This document shows, piece after piece, positions 1-5,610 of a stretch of DNA of 6,152 bases. The notes under the pieces were generated by a model. It had not been told where the DNA came from. It ran no database searches and saw only the letters and a program-made list of their open reading frames with translations. Every line of letters starts with the position of its first letter. Position 1 is the stretch's first letter. The stretch spans positions 649-6,800 of the forward strand of contig DQGZ01000186.1 in NCBI GenBank assembly GCA_003531345.1, read 5' to 3'. Origin of the DNA: Alphaproteobacteria bacterium. GTDB taxonomy: Bacteria > Pseudomonadota > Alphaproteobacteria > Rickettsiales > UBA8987. Both the position numbers and the translations under genes were made by a program.

Positions 1-342
1 TTTATAGGTGAAATAAAGAAGTATGGTTTCAAAAATTATTAAATTTAAACTAAAGCCAAAATTAACCAACAGTTCATTGCTAAATATCTGTGCAAAAAGC
101 TTACCTATAAGCAAACCAGGAAGCAAAAATATAAACATCACCATGCCATATGGAAATGCCAACGCAGTTGCAGATTTTCCTGTGAGATATGTGTGCCATG
201 GGTTAAGCAGGCCACCATGGATTGCACTTTCCATGAATGGTAAAAACCATTCCTGATGGGTTTTTGGTATAATGAAATAAACCGCAAATAGCCTGATTAA
301 AAGACCTGTTATATATAGTGGGTTTTTGAGCAAACTAATCAT
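1..342 (-). CDS. Multi-pass membrane protein, N-terminal part (runs off the window)
   Basis: Reading leftward from an ATG at 342-340, an open frame of 114 codons continues without a stop to the window edge, so only the N-terminus is present. The translation is strongly hydrophobic. The first segment, about residues 9-25, contains LYITGLLIRLFAVYFIIP. A polar loop follows with a WFLPF motif and a LNPW motif. Next comes a FPYG motif leading into a second hydrophobic segment (about residues 68-85), and a third begins near the edge. A short N-terminal helix followed by a large loop with conserved aromatic and Pro residues recalls polytopic GT-C-type glycosyltransferase-like proteins. That resemblance is from memory and the donor and acceptor are unknown. 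No Shine-Dalgarno is visible before the ATG, although a TATAAT-like string overlaps it. The reality of the gene is well supported by composition; its function is not. Confidence 0.75.
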   Translation of the reverse strand, partial: MISLLKNPLYITGLLIRLFAVYFIIPKTHQEWFLPFMESAIHGGLLNPWHTYLTGKSATALAFPYGMVMFIFLLPGLLIGKLFAQIFSNELLVNFGFSLNLIIFETILLYFTYK

Positions 343-582
343 TATAGTAAGTTAGTTTAAGATTAATTACATTCTTATGAACTAAAAAATAAAAAATTAG
401 AAGGCAGAAGATTGTATTTTAAAAATTTGTAGCAGAAAAGTCCTCTCTTTCCTTGAGGCACTCTTAACCAATCTTATTGTCGCAACAATGTTTAAAAGCT
501 CACTTACAATATTGCAATCCATTATAGATAGAAATCCATGCTGGCGCAATAACGCATGCTTTTATTTACCTAAGAGTTGTCA
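343..582. other. Intergenic stretch with no supported gene
   Basis: About 240 bp of AT-rich sequence lie between the membrane-protein start and the rpsU terminator. Both strands are broken by frequent stops and no tRNA or known RNA fold is evident. Two small inverted repeats are visible. One is ATTGT-CGCA-ACAAT at 476-489. The other is CATGC/GCATG at 537-558, followed on the plus strand by CTTTTATTT, which looks like a weak plus-strand terminator with no gene upstream. The region must hold the promoter of the membrane-protein gene, but I cannot place it. Confidence 0.5.
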
Positions 583-611
583 AATAAAAAAGCGGCTTGA
601 AACAGCCGCTT
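583..611 (-). terminator. Intrinsic terminator of rpsU
   Basis: A perfect 8-bp GC-rich stem, AAGCGGCT (590-597) with AGCCGCTT (604-611), encloses a 6-nt loop. Read on the minus strand it is followed at once by a T-rich tract (TTTTATTT). It lies about 30 bp past the rpsU stop codon. It is the only clear Rho-independent terminator in the window. Confidence 0.9.
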
Positions 612-642
612 AATTAAAACATTTAATAATGGAGGTTAAATA

Positions 643-840
643 TTAGAACTCAAAAAAACCTTTTGCGCCTTTACGGTTTTTCTTAACAGCTTCTTCCCTT
701 TTTCTGAGTTTTTTCTCAGAAGGTTTTTCATAATAACGGCGTTGTTTAACTTCCTTGAATAAACCTTCTTTTTGCAACTTCCTTTTAAGGGTTTTAATTG
801 CATTTTCTAAATTGTTATCTCTTACACTAACTTGTACCAA
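643..840 (-). CDS. rpsU: 30S ribosomal protein S21
   Basis: This 65-residue, very basic protein is a small-subunit ribosomal protein that binds near the 3' end of 16S rRNA on the platform and helps initiation. The family hallmarks are plain: an N-terminal VSVRDNN, then a helix ending KTLKRKLQKEGLF (about residues 17-29), then RRYYEKPSEKK (34-44), and a Lys/Arg-rich C-terminal helix. The length is typical (E. coli S21 is 71 residues). The start is a TTG at 840-838. It gives the conserved (M)VQVSVRDNN beginning, has an AAAGGTA Shine-Dalgarno 7 nt upstream, and no ATG or GTG fits better. The gene is monocistronic: it has its own terminator downstream and a perfect TTGACA -35 box upstream. It is divergent from the COQ9-family gene, a conserved alphaproteobacterial arrangement. 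Confidence 0.97.
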   Translation of the reverse strand: MVQVSVRDNNLENAIKTLKRKLQKEGLFKEVKQRRYYEKPSEKKLRKREEAVKKNRKGAKGFFEF

Positions 841-846
841 GCGAAC

Positions 847-853
847 TACCTTT
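847..853 (-). promoter_or_regulatory. Ribosome binding site supporting the TTG start of rpsU
   Basis: On the minus strand AAAGGTA lies about 7 nt before the TTG at 840. This is good Shine-Dalgarno spacing and decides for the TTG, because no ATG or GTG start is in frame nearby. Confidence 0.7.
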
Positions 854-873
854 ATTGGTTAATTATTTTTAGG

Positions 874-902
874 TTGTCTTTCTTATTCAAAACTCATAGA
901 TT
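874..902 (+). promoter_or_regulatory. Candidate sigma70-type promoter of the COQ9-family gene and ihfA
   Basis: TTGTCT (874-879), a 17-bp spacer and TAGATT (897-902) each match 4 of 6 consensus bases. The start would be near 909, leaving a leader of about 18 nt. The element overlaps almost completely with the opposing rpsU promoter candidate. The call rests on visual matching only. Confidence 0.35.
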
Positions 903-907
903 GTCAA
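880..907 (-). promoter_or_regulatory. Candidate sigma70-type promoter of rpsU
   Basis: On the minus strand a perfect TTGACA -35 hexamer (907-902) is followed after 16 bp by a weak -10, TAAGAA (885-880). Transcription would start near 873 and leave a leader of about 32 nt containing the Shine-Dalgarno. The -35 box is convincing and the -10 box is poor. Confidence 0.5.
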
Positions 908-926
908 GGGGTATTTATAACTGAAA

Positions 927-1538
927 ATGACCGAAAAAGATAAAAAAGATAAATTACTGGAAAAGTTCATTGAAAACTGTGTTTTTGATGGCTGGAATGA
1001 TGAATGTCTTAAAAGCTCCGCAAGGCAGTTAGGTTTTGAAAATAATTATGAAAAAATGCTCTTTCCTCAGGGCATAAGAGACCTCACCCTTTATTTTGCT
1101 GATGCAACAGAAAAAAAGTTTTTGGCTGACGCTAGGGATATCCTCTCTAACCAATTGAAGCATAAAGATAAAGCGAAAGCGCTGATGATACATAAACTAA
1201 GGCTGTATCGACAAAACCTCAAGTCTGCTGAGGGGTTTAAAAAATTTGCAAGTTACTTCTTTACCCCAGCAAATGCGCTTACAGGGCTTAAAGGTGTGTA
1301 TAATTTTGCAGACGACAGCTGGAAATTGATGAATGACAACTCCCAAGGCTTTTCTTTCTATACCAAGCGTATTAGTTTCGGGGCTATTTACTCTAAAGCG
1401 GTTCTGCATGTGATCAATGATGAGAGTGATAATTTGGTCGATACCGAAAATTTTATTGAAAGAAAGATTGACGATTTAATGAAAATCAATAAAATAAAAT
1501 TAAAATTCAACGAGTTACTCGGAAAATTTAAATTATAA
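927..1538 (+). CDS. COQ9-family protein (ubiquinone biosynthesis; rpsU-divergent family)
   Basis: COQ9 proteins have a TetR-like helical fold that binds lipid. In eukaryotes they present the quinone intermediate to the hydroxylase COQ7; in alphaproteobacteria a similar accessory role in ubiquinone synthesis is inferred. This 203-residue copy has the family landmarks in order: FDGWNDECLKSSARQLG (about 20-36), FPQGIRDL (46-53), MIHKLRLY (87-94), the PANALTGL helix (114-121), DDSWKLMND (129-137), FYTKRISFGAIYS (144-156) and the C-terminal FIERKIDDLMKI (176-187). The divergent rpsU 86 bp away supports the assignment strongly. The ATG is preceded in frame by a TAA at 918-920, so it is the only standard start. 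An AAGGGG lies about 15 nt upstream, which is long spacing. The charged Lys/Asp-rich N-terminus (residues 3-13) is probably lineage specific. ihfA follows after 21 bp, probably in one transcript. Confidence 0.93.
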   Translation: MTEKDKKDKLLEKFIENCVFDGWNDECLKSSARQLGFENNYEKMLFPQGIRDLTLYFADATEKKFLADARDILSNQLKHKDKAKALMIHKLRLYRQNLKSAEGFKKFASYFFTPANALTGLKGVYNFADDSWKLMNDNSQGFSFYTKRISFGAIYSKAVLHVINDESDNLVDTENFIERKIDDLMKINKIKLKFNELLGKFKL

Positions 1539-1559
1539 ACTTTTGTAAAGGTATAAAAA

Positions 1560-1844
1560 ATGACCAGCCTTACCAGAGCAGACATAGCAGGGGAAGTTCA
1601 GAAAAAACTTGGTTTCTCCTTTTCGGAATCAACTTCGATAGTTGATATGCTGGTTGAAGAATTGTGTGCTGCGCTGGAAAAGAATGACTCGCTAAAAGTT
1701 ACCTCATTTGGAACATTTTCAGTTCGCCATAAAAAACCCAGAATAAGCAGAAACCCTAAAACCAAGGTTGAGGCTGTAATTTCAGGCCGCAAGGTGGTTT
1801 CCTTCTATTCCTCCAACTTACTTGATGAAGAATTGAATTCGTAA
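1560..1844 (+). CDS. ihfA: Integration host factor, alpha subunit (HU/IHF family)
   Basis: This DNA-bending nucleoid protein pairs with the beta subunit and bends DNA sharply in recombination, replication and sigma54-type transcription. The 94-residue product has the HU/IHF layout. An N-terminal two-helix dimerisation part starts LTRADIAGEVQKKLG (4-18). The beta saddle contains VTSFGTFSVR (47-56). The DNA-binding arm carries RNPKT (64-68), whose Pro66 is the residue that intercalates between base pairs. It closes with RKVVSFYSSNLL (77-88). The TRAD...SFGTFSVR pattern is closest to alphaproteobacterial IhfA rather than HU, where the arm usually reads GRNP. Here the Gly before RNPKT is Ser63, and the arm has Lys69 where a Gly is common. 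A good AAAGG Shine-Dalgarno (1547-1551) sits 8 nt before the ATG. It follows the COQ9-family gene by 21 bp and is probably cotranscribed. No terminator hairpin is visible after it. Confidence 0.88.
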   Translation: MTSLTRADIAGEVQKKLGFSFSESTSIVDMLVEELCAALEKNDSLKVTSFGTFSVRHKKPRISRNPKTKVEAVISGRKVVSFYSSNLLDEELNS

Positions 1845-1883
1845 TCAGTTACGCAGATTATCTACATTAAAAACCTCGCTTTC

Positions 1884-1915
1884 TTAACGTTTTTTTAACC
1901 TTATTATGCTATAGT
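1884..1915 (+). promoter_or_regulatory. Possible promoter for the two-gene unknown cassette
   Basis: The 95-bp gap after ihfA ends in an AT-rich block with overlapping -10-like strings, TATGCT (1905-1910) and TATAGT (1910-1915). Weak -35-like sequence (TTAACG, 1884-1889) lies 15 to 20 bp upstream. The gap has no terminator hairpin, so read-through from ihfA is equally possible. Confidence 0.3.
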
Positions 1916-1939
1916 GAAAGCTGAAATATATTGATATTT

Positions 1940-3364
1940 ATGCAGGCTTTATTTGAACAGATGGAGTTAGATAACCTCCGTAATGAGTTGAAGGAGGCTG
2001 AAAACGCTGTTGCGTTGCTCTCTCACAGGGCTTTAATGGGTGAAGAGTGGGCTAGAAAACGTATACAGCATTTTTTGGCAAGAATACCAGTTCTAAAGCA
2101 GGAAATACCAAAACAGGAAGCAGAGGTAAAAGAAGCAATAAGAAGGGATGAAGAAGTTGCAAAACAGTTAAGAGAAAGTGTATTTAAATTCAACGTTTTC
2201 TTAAGCAATATTAGCTCCAGTTTTTTTAACCTTGCGTCAACACTTGATGCGCCGCTAGCAATGCAGGATGCCTATCGCCACTCACAAGAGGATTATGTAG
2301 CTGGAATAGGCGACCATATTAATAACCTGCAACATAATGCTGAATTTACAGCAAGGCCAGCAGACAATCAAATTGCTTATGTTAATGGTGTTGAGGAAGG
2401 TGTGAAGGTTGCATTGCATTGCCAGCAAGAAGCTGTTAGAATATTTAATGAAGGGCTTGAAGTTAGAAGTGTAAGGGCAAAATTAATAGGAAAATTGCAG
2501 GCAATATATCCTGATGACATGAATTATAATGTTGATGTTTATTTAGAAACAGCTTCATCATTAGATGGCAAAATTAAAGATGAATTTGGAATGACCCCTT
2601 CTGAGCTATCCGAGGCATATAAGAATGGAACACTAGCAGGAAAATTAGCAAGAAGTAGCCTAAGCGAAGAGCGTATTAATGACATACTTGGCGTTATCAA
2701 GGAATTGGAAGACCATCGCATTGGCGGCCTTGCTACAGATGTGAGGTATGAGTACACAAATACTTTTGACGCAGCAAAAGGCGATTCACTAATGGCTTTG
2801 ATGGAAAATAAACTTAGCGCACAATTTCCTAACCAGCAAATTGATGATAGATTTTTCCAAGCTAATCTTGGTTACACTAAAGCTGAACTTAGGGAAAGGT
2901 TGATGCAGTGTACTGGCGGTGAAGTTTTTGAAGGTATTTTAGAAAATGTTTCTAACCAGAAAATAAAAAACGCTCTTGAGGCGGCGAGAGGTGAGGTTGA
3001 TGCAACAATGAAAACAGTAAAAGCTGAGCATGATCAATTAAATGCGAAGGCTGCAATGAATGCAGAACAATTAGAACGGAAAGGCCACGAGAATAATCAA
3101 AAATCAATTGATGAAATCCTTAAGCAAATTAATCAGGAACGTGAAAAAAGAAATCAATTGAGTGCGGCTTTAGGGCAAGATAATTCAACCATACAAACAC
3201 TTGGAATGTTAGGCGTAACATTAAAGCAGAAAGATGTTTCTGTAAATTCAGTAGGGCAAGGGCTTGATGGAACAAATGGGTTGATTATTGATGGTGAGGC
3301 GTTTAAAAGAATAATGGATGAAAGATCTAGGCAGTTTGCTAACACAACAGGAATTCCTAGTTAA
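1940..3364 (+). CDS. Unrecognised coiled-coil-rich protein with a probable internal duplication
   Basis: I do not recognise a family. The 474-residue product is hydrophilic, with no signal peptide and no membrane span, so it should be soluble unless exported by a dedicated system. The N-terminal 80 residues form charged heptad-like helices (from MELDNLRNEL to RRDEEVAKQL). The middle holds two similar stretches, about residues 185-250 and 291-346. In each, KLxAx(Y/F)P is followed by an (F/L)G(M/Y)TxxEL motif, a Gly, and a helix pattern (L/V)SxxxIxxxL. A second coiled-coil-like region, rich in Asn, Gln, Lys and Glu, spans about 347-410. The C-terminal 60 residues contain Gly-rich turns (VGQGLDGTNG) and a final charged helix. 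I chose the ATG at 1940 over a TTG nine bases upstream; neither has a clear Shine-Dalgarno. It probably forms an operon with the next gene. A structural or secreted effector-like role is conceivable, but nothing in the sequence proves it. Confidence 0.85.
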   Translation: MQALFEQMELDNLRNELKEAENAVALLSHRALMGEEWARKRIQHFLARIPVLKQEIPKQEAEVKEAIRRDEEVAKQLRESVFKFNVFLSNISSSFFNLASTLDAPLAMQDAYRHSQEDYVAGIGDHINNLQHNAEFTARPADNQIAYVNGVEEGVKVALHCQQEAVRIFNEGLEVRSVRAKLIGKLQAIYPDDMNYNVDVYLETASSLDGKIKDEFGMTPSELSEAYKNGTLAGKLARSSLSEERINDILGVIKELEDHRIGGLATDVRYEYTNTFDAAKGDSLMALMENKLSAQFPNQQIDDRFFQANLGYTKAELRERLMQCTGGEVFEGILENVSNQKIKNALEAARGEVDATMKTVKAEHDQLNAKAAMNAEQLERKGHENNQKSIDEILKQINQEREKRNQLSAALGQDNSTIQTLGMLGVTLKQKDVSVNSVGQGLDGTNGLIIDGEAFKRIMDERSRQFANTTGIPS

Positions 3365-3388
3365 TTTACACAGGTTTTACTAAGGCGT

Positions 3389-4252
3389 ATGTCCAATATT
3401 TCACTATTAGAAGCGGAAGTTACCAAGCTTAGAAACGCTCTGGTTATATTGCAGGGCGCTGGCTCGCAGGCAAGTGCTGCACAGCTTGATGTCTTGAAAA
3501 AAGCCATAGAGGTCAAAGAAAAAGAGCTGCTAGACGCAACCCTTAATTCAGTGCCAGCGGAGCCTGTAATTATGAATTCTCCTGCAAAAAATGAAGCGCC
3601 ACCAAAGCAACAGACTGATGCAGATGCAGGTTTGAAACAGGCGGCAACTCAGGCAAAAATACAGGTTAAGCCAGAAGTAAAAAAAGACTTCATAGATGTT
3701 GTAACAGTTGAAATAACCCGCTCAAAGCATGATGAAATAATTGCCAGCTACAAGCAGAATTACGCAGACATAATGGACGCAGAGCAGCTCCAGAAAATGA
3801 TAAATAATGCGCTGGTAGCAAACTGCATCAGCGCTGATCAGGGGAAAATAAAGCGAGTAGCAAATGGTGCACAGATAAAAATAGTGTTTATTGAAGAAAA
3901 CCCTAAACAGGCAGACAAGCAGCAGAAAGAAAACCTTGAAACAATTACTGACAAAAAAAATAACGATGTAAGAAAGGCAGAGCAAAAGCAGACCACACCA
4001 AAAGTTGACCCCTTTAAATATACTAAAGTATTTCTTGATAAAACCCCTCGGGGCGGCGCTGAATTTCTGGATGAGAATGTCAGGGGGGCAAAAGGTATTG
4101 CCGCACTGGCTGCTGGCGCAAAAATGTCATATGAAACCCTAATCTCCAACCCTACACTTAGTGTAACAACAGGTAAAGGTCTTAATGAAGCGCCAAGAAC
4201 AACGCCTAATGTAAGTGGTGAAAGAGAAATTGAAACAGGCAGGAGAAATTAA
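3389..4252 (+). CDS. Unrecognised modular protein with an N-terminal coiled coil and a small alpha/beta core
   Basis: I do not recognise a family. The 287-residue product is soluble and appears to have four parts. The first is an N-terminal heptad-like helical region (residues 5-50, with LLEAEVTKLRNAL). A Pro/Gln/Ala-rich flexible linker follows (53-98). Next is a compact region (about 100-169) with predicted strand-helix-helix-strand-strand order, from DFIDVVTVEIT to AQIKIVFIEE. A Lys/Gln-rich linker (171-205) leads to a C-terminal part with FLDKTPRGGAEFLDENVRGAK (two adjoining pieces, 215-235), an Ala-rich helix and a polar tail ending GRRN. AAGG lies only 3 nt before the ATG, which is tight spacing. 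The gene starts 24 bp after the previous stop, so the pair is probably one operon. Its N-terminal helix resembles that of its neighbour. The convergent gene ends 18 bp downstream with no terminator between. Confidence 0.85.
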   Translation: MSNISLLEAEVTKLRNALVILQGAGSQASAAQLDVLKKAIEVKEKELLDATLNSVPAEPVIMNSPAKNEAPPKQQTDADAGLKQAATQAKIQVKPEVKKDFIDVVTVEITRSKHDEIIASYKQNYADIMDAEQLQKMINNALVANCISADQGKIKRVANGAQIKIVFIEENPKQADKQQKENLETITDKKNNDVRKAEQKQTTPKVDPFKYTKVFLDKTPRGGAEFLDENVRGAKGIAALAAGAKMSYETLISNPTLSVTTGKGLNEAPRTTPNVSGEREIETGRRN

Positions 4253-4270
4253 CTGCATTACAAATAATAA

Positions 4271-4780
4271 CTACTCAAGCTGGAATTCTTCGATGTCTTC
4301 GTTATCCTCACCTTCTTCAAGGTCTTCATCTGCCATGTGTCTATCAATATATCTTTGCATTATCAGCATATCTTTTCTTGAGAGCTTCTTTTTATCATAG
4401 GTATTATTTAAGTCTTCCTTACTTACGTTGTCTAGGTCAATCTCTGTTACGGCTATTTCAACTGGTACCAATTTCAACAATAATTGCACGACCTTATTCA
4501 TTATTGAAACCGCAGACTCTTTTTCACCCCAAAGAAATTTTCTGCTCAGGGTTTTTGCTACATCTTCTATTTTGCTATCATTTTCAATTAATTTACTCGC
4601 TTCAGATTCTAGCTGAGTGAGGTCTTCCTCCATTTTATCCAGCATATATTCAATTATTTTTCTTGCCTTACCTAAAATTCGCCTATGCTCAATGATAAGA
4701 TTTTTTTGAGCTTCATGAATTTGCATATAGAGATTTATATAAAATATTGATTGCCACTGTATTTCCTCCCCACTCGTCAT
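4271..4780 (-). CDS. Unrecognised helical protein with an acidic C-terminal tail
   Basis: I do not recognise a family. The 169-residue product is predicted almost entirely helical. A basic amphipathic region (about 22-45, with EHRRILGKARKIIEYM) is followed by a coiled-coil-like acidic stretch (46-78). A hydrophobic helix comes next (92-106, IMNKVVQLLLKLVPV), then a Lys-rich segment (125-136). The tail is extremely acidic: about 12 of the last 19 residues are Asp or Glu. It has no signal peptide, and the hydrophobic helix is short for a membrane span. The ATG at 4780 has an AAGG about 11 nt upstream; an internal GGGGAGG lies inside codons 4-6. It is codirectional with tsaB, 121 bp downstream of it, and convergent with the two-gene cassette. 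Composition matches its neighbours, so a real gene is likely. An acidic tail is common in nucleic-acid mimics and in proteins binding basic partners, but that is only a guess here. Confidence 0.8.
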   Translation of the reverse strand: MTSGEEIQWQSIFYINLYMQIHEAQKNLIIEHRRILGKARKIIEYMLDKMEEDLTQLESEASKLIENDSKIEDVAKTLSRKFLWGEKESAVSIMNKVVQLLLKLVPVEIAVTEIDLDNVSKEDLNNTYDKKKLSRKDMLIMQRYIDRHMADEDLEEGEDNEDIEEFQLE

Positions 4781-4815
4781 TGACTTACTGCCTTAAATTT
4801 ACCTGAGGCAGAGCG

Positions 4816-4821
4816 GTTATA
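4816..4821 (-). promoter_or_regulatory. Weak -10-like element before the acidic-tail gene
   Basis: On the minus strand TATAAC lies about 35 nt before the ATG at 4780. No good -35 hexamer sits at the right distance, so this is only a suggestion that the gene has its own promoter rather than depending on tsaB read-through. Confidence 0.2.
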
Positions 4822-4881
4822 AAGTAAGTCTACTCATAACTTAGGCTATACCATTTTAAATCAGCTTAGGGCTATGCGGAA

Positions 4882-4890
4882 GGGGGGGGG
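4882..4890. repeat. Nine-G homopolymer tract
   Basis: Nine consecutive G on the plus strand (nine C on the minus strand) stand out in an AT-rich window. The tract begins 11 nt past the tsaB stop in the untranslated spacer. No supported reading frame crosses it, so slippage would not switch a protein here. It may be a polymorphic repeat or an assembly error. Confidence 0.9.
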
Positions 4891-4901
4891 ACTTAGCACT
4901 G

Positions 4902-5573
4902 TTAGTAATTCCACAAAAATTTTTTACCAGGTTTGGCATCTGGCTCACGGAGGTATAGAGGGGAGTGATTGGCTGAATAATCTATTAAATTGTTTTTTCG
5001 TTTGTAATCAGAAAGGTTTGCACAATCTTTTGCGCCCACATCTGATATTATCACCTGCTTATTTATAATTTCAGCAAATACCACATTTTCTTTATTGCAA
5101 ATAATCTTATCAATCTCACTGGCTTGTGATATAACATCTTCATACAATATCGAGCTGGCTTGTGATAATGGTTCAAAGATATTATTACTGTAAATAAATT
5201 TCTGGGAATAGAACTGCCCCCTGCCCGCATCTATCAATGATAGAGCCCTGCCCTCACCACTAATTGACTTGTATGCAAGGGTTTCAAGGGTTGACACACC
5301 GATAAATGGTATATTCAAACCAATACATATGCCCTTTGCGGCTGCCATACCTATTCTTATACTGGTGAAACTGCCCGGACCTATTGAACTGGTTACTGCC
5401 CCTAAGTCTTTATATTCTATACCAGCCTCAGCAAGAATAAGGGATATATGGTAAAAAAGTTTTTCCGCCTGTTTTCCCTGCGCCTCTTCCCTTGAATAGG
5501 ACAATATAGCACTGCCATCAGAAATACATACTGAAGCATTACCAAGTGAAGTTTCTATGGTTAAGGTTTTCAA
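4902..5573 (-). CDS. tsaB: tRNA threonylcarbamoyladenosine biosynthesis protein TsaB
   Basis: TsaB is the inactive ASKHA-fold partner that scaffolds TsaD and TsaE in making t6A37 on ANN-decoding tRNAs, an essential cytosolic modification. The 223-residue product shows the family pattern: a first strand LTIETSLGNASVCI (4-17), the helix with QAEKL (35-39), the signature GPGSFTSIRIG (65-75) followed by MAAAKG, DAGRGQFY (115-122), and the C-terminal SPLYLREPDAK (204-214). Length is normal for the family. The start is a TTG at 5573-5571, which gives the expected (M)KTLTIETS opening. Upstream in frame there is no ATG, GTG or other TTG before a TAA, and no clear Shine-Dalgarno. It lies 37 bp after the IalB-like gene on the same strand and may share its transcript. 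The acetyltransferase gene rimI, often next to tsaB, is not in the window. Confidence 0.95.
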   Translation of the reverse strand: MKTLTIETSLGNASVCISDGSAILSYSREEAQGKQAEKLFYHISLILAEAGIEYKDLGAVTSSIGPGSFTSIRIGMAAAKGICIGLNIPFIGVSTLETLAYKSISGEGRALSLIDAGRGQFYSQKFIYSNNIFEPLSQASSILYEDVISQASEIDKIICNKENVVFAEIINKQVIISDVGAKDCANLSDYKRKNNLIDYSANHSPLYLREPDAKPGKKFLWNY

Positions 5574-5610
5574 GACGGTGGTATTTTGAAGGGTTGCTTA
5601 TTGTTTACAA

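Noticed and set aside
23..256. Plus-strand open frame of 77 codons
   Set aside because: It is antisense to the hydrophobic minus-strand membrane-protein frame, has no ribosome site, and has low-complexity protein composition.
1924..1936. Near-match to an IHF site (one mismatch to WATCAANNNNTTR on the minus strand) just after ihfA
   Set aside because: Such AT-rich near-matches occur elsewhere in the window, for example inside coding sequence near 3265, so autoregulation cannot be claimed.
1931..1939. TTG at 1931 as the start of the 474-aa protein
   Set aside because: It adds only three residues, has no Shine-Dalgarno, and an ATG follows at 1940 in the same frame. The ATG was preferred, without proof.
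3722..4149. Two overlapping minus-strand open frames, one Cys/Phe-rich and one Ser/Phe-rich
   Set aside because: They are shadows of the Lys/Glu/Gln-rich plus-strand gene, whose complementary codons give such compositions. Neither has a start signal.
4215..4620. Ser/Leu-rich plus-strand open frames
   Set aside because: They are antisense to the acidic-tail gene. The Ser/Leu runs arise from the complement of its Glu/Asp/Lys codons.
4761..4772. Strong GGGGAGG Shine-Dalgarno-like sequence inside the start of the acidic-tail gene
   Set aside because: No in-frame start codon lies at a proper distance downstream; the nearest GTG is out of frame. It is taken as coding sequence.
4874..5068. Plus-strand open frame beginning next to the G9 tract, possible phase-variable gene
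   Set aside because: It is antisense to the end of tsaB, and its protein sequence looks like no family. The tract does not switch a supported gene.
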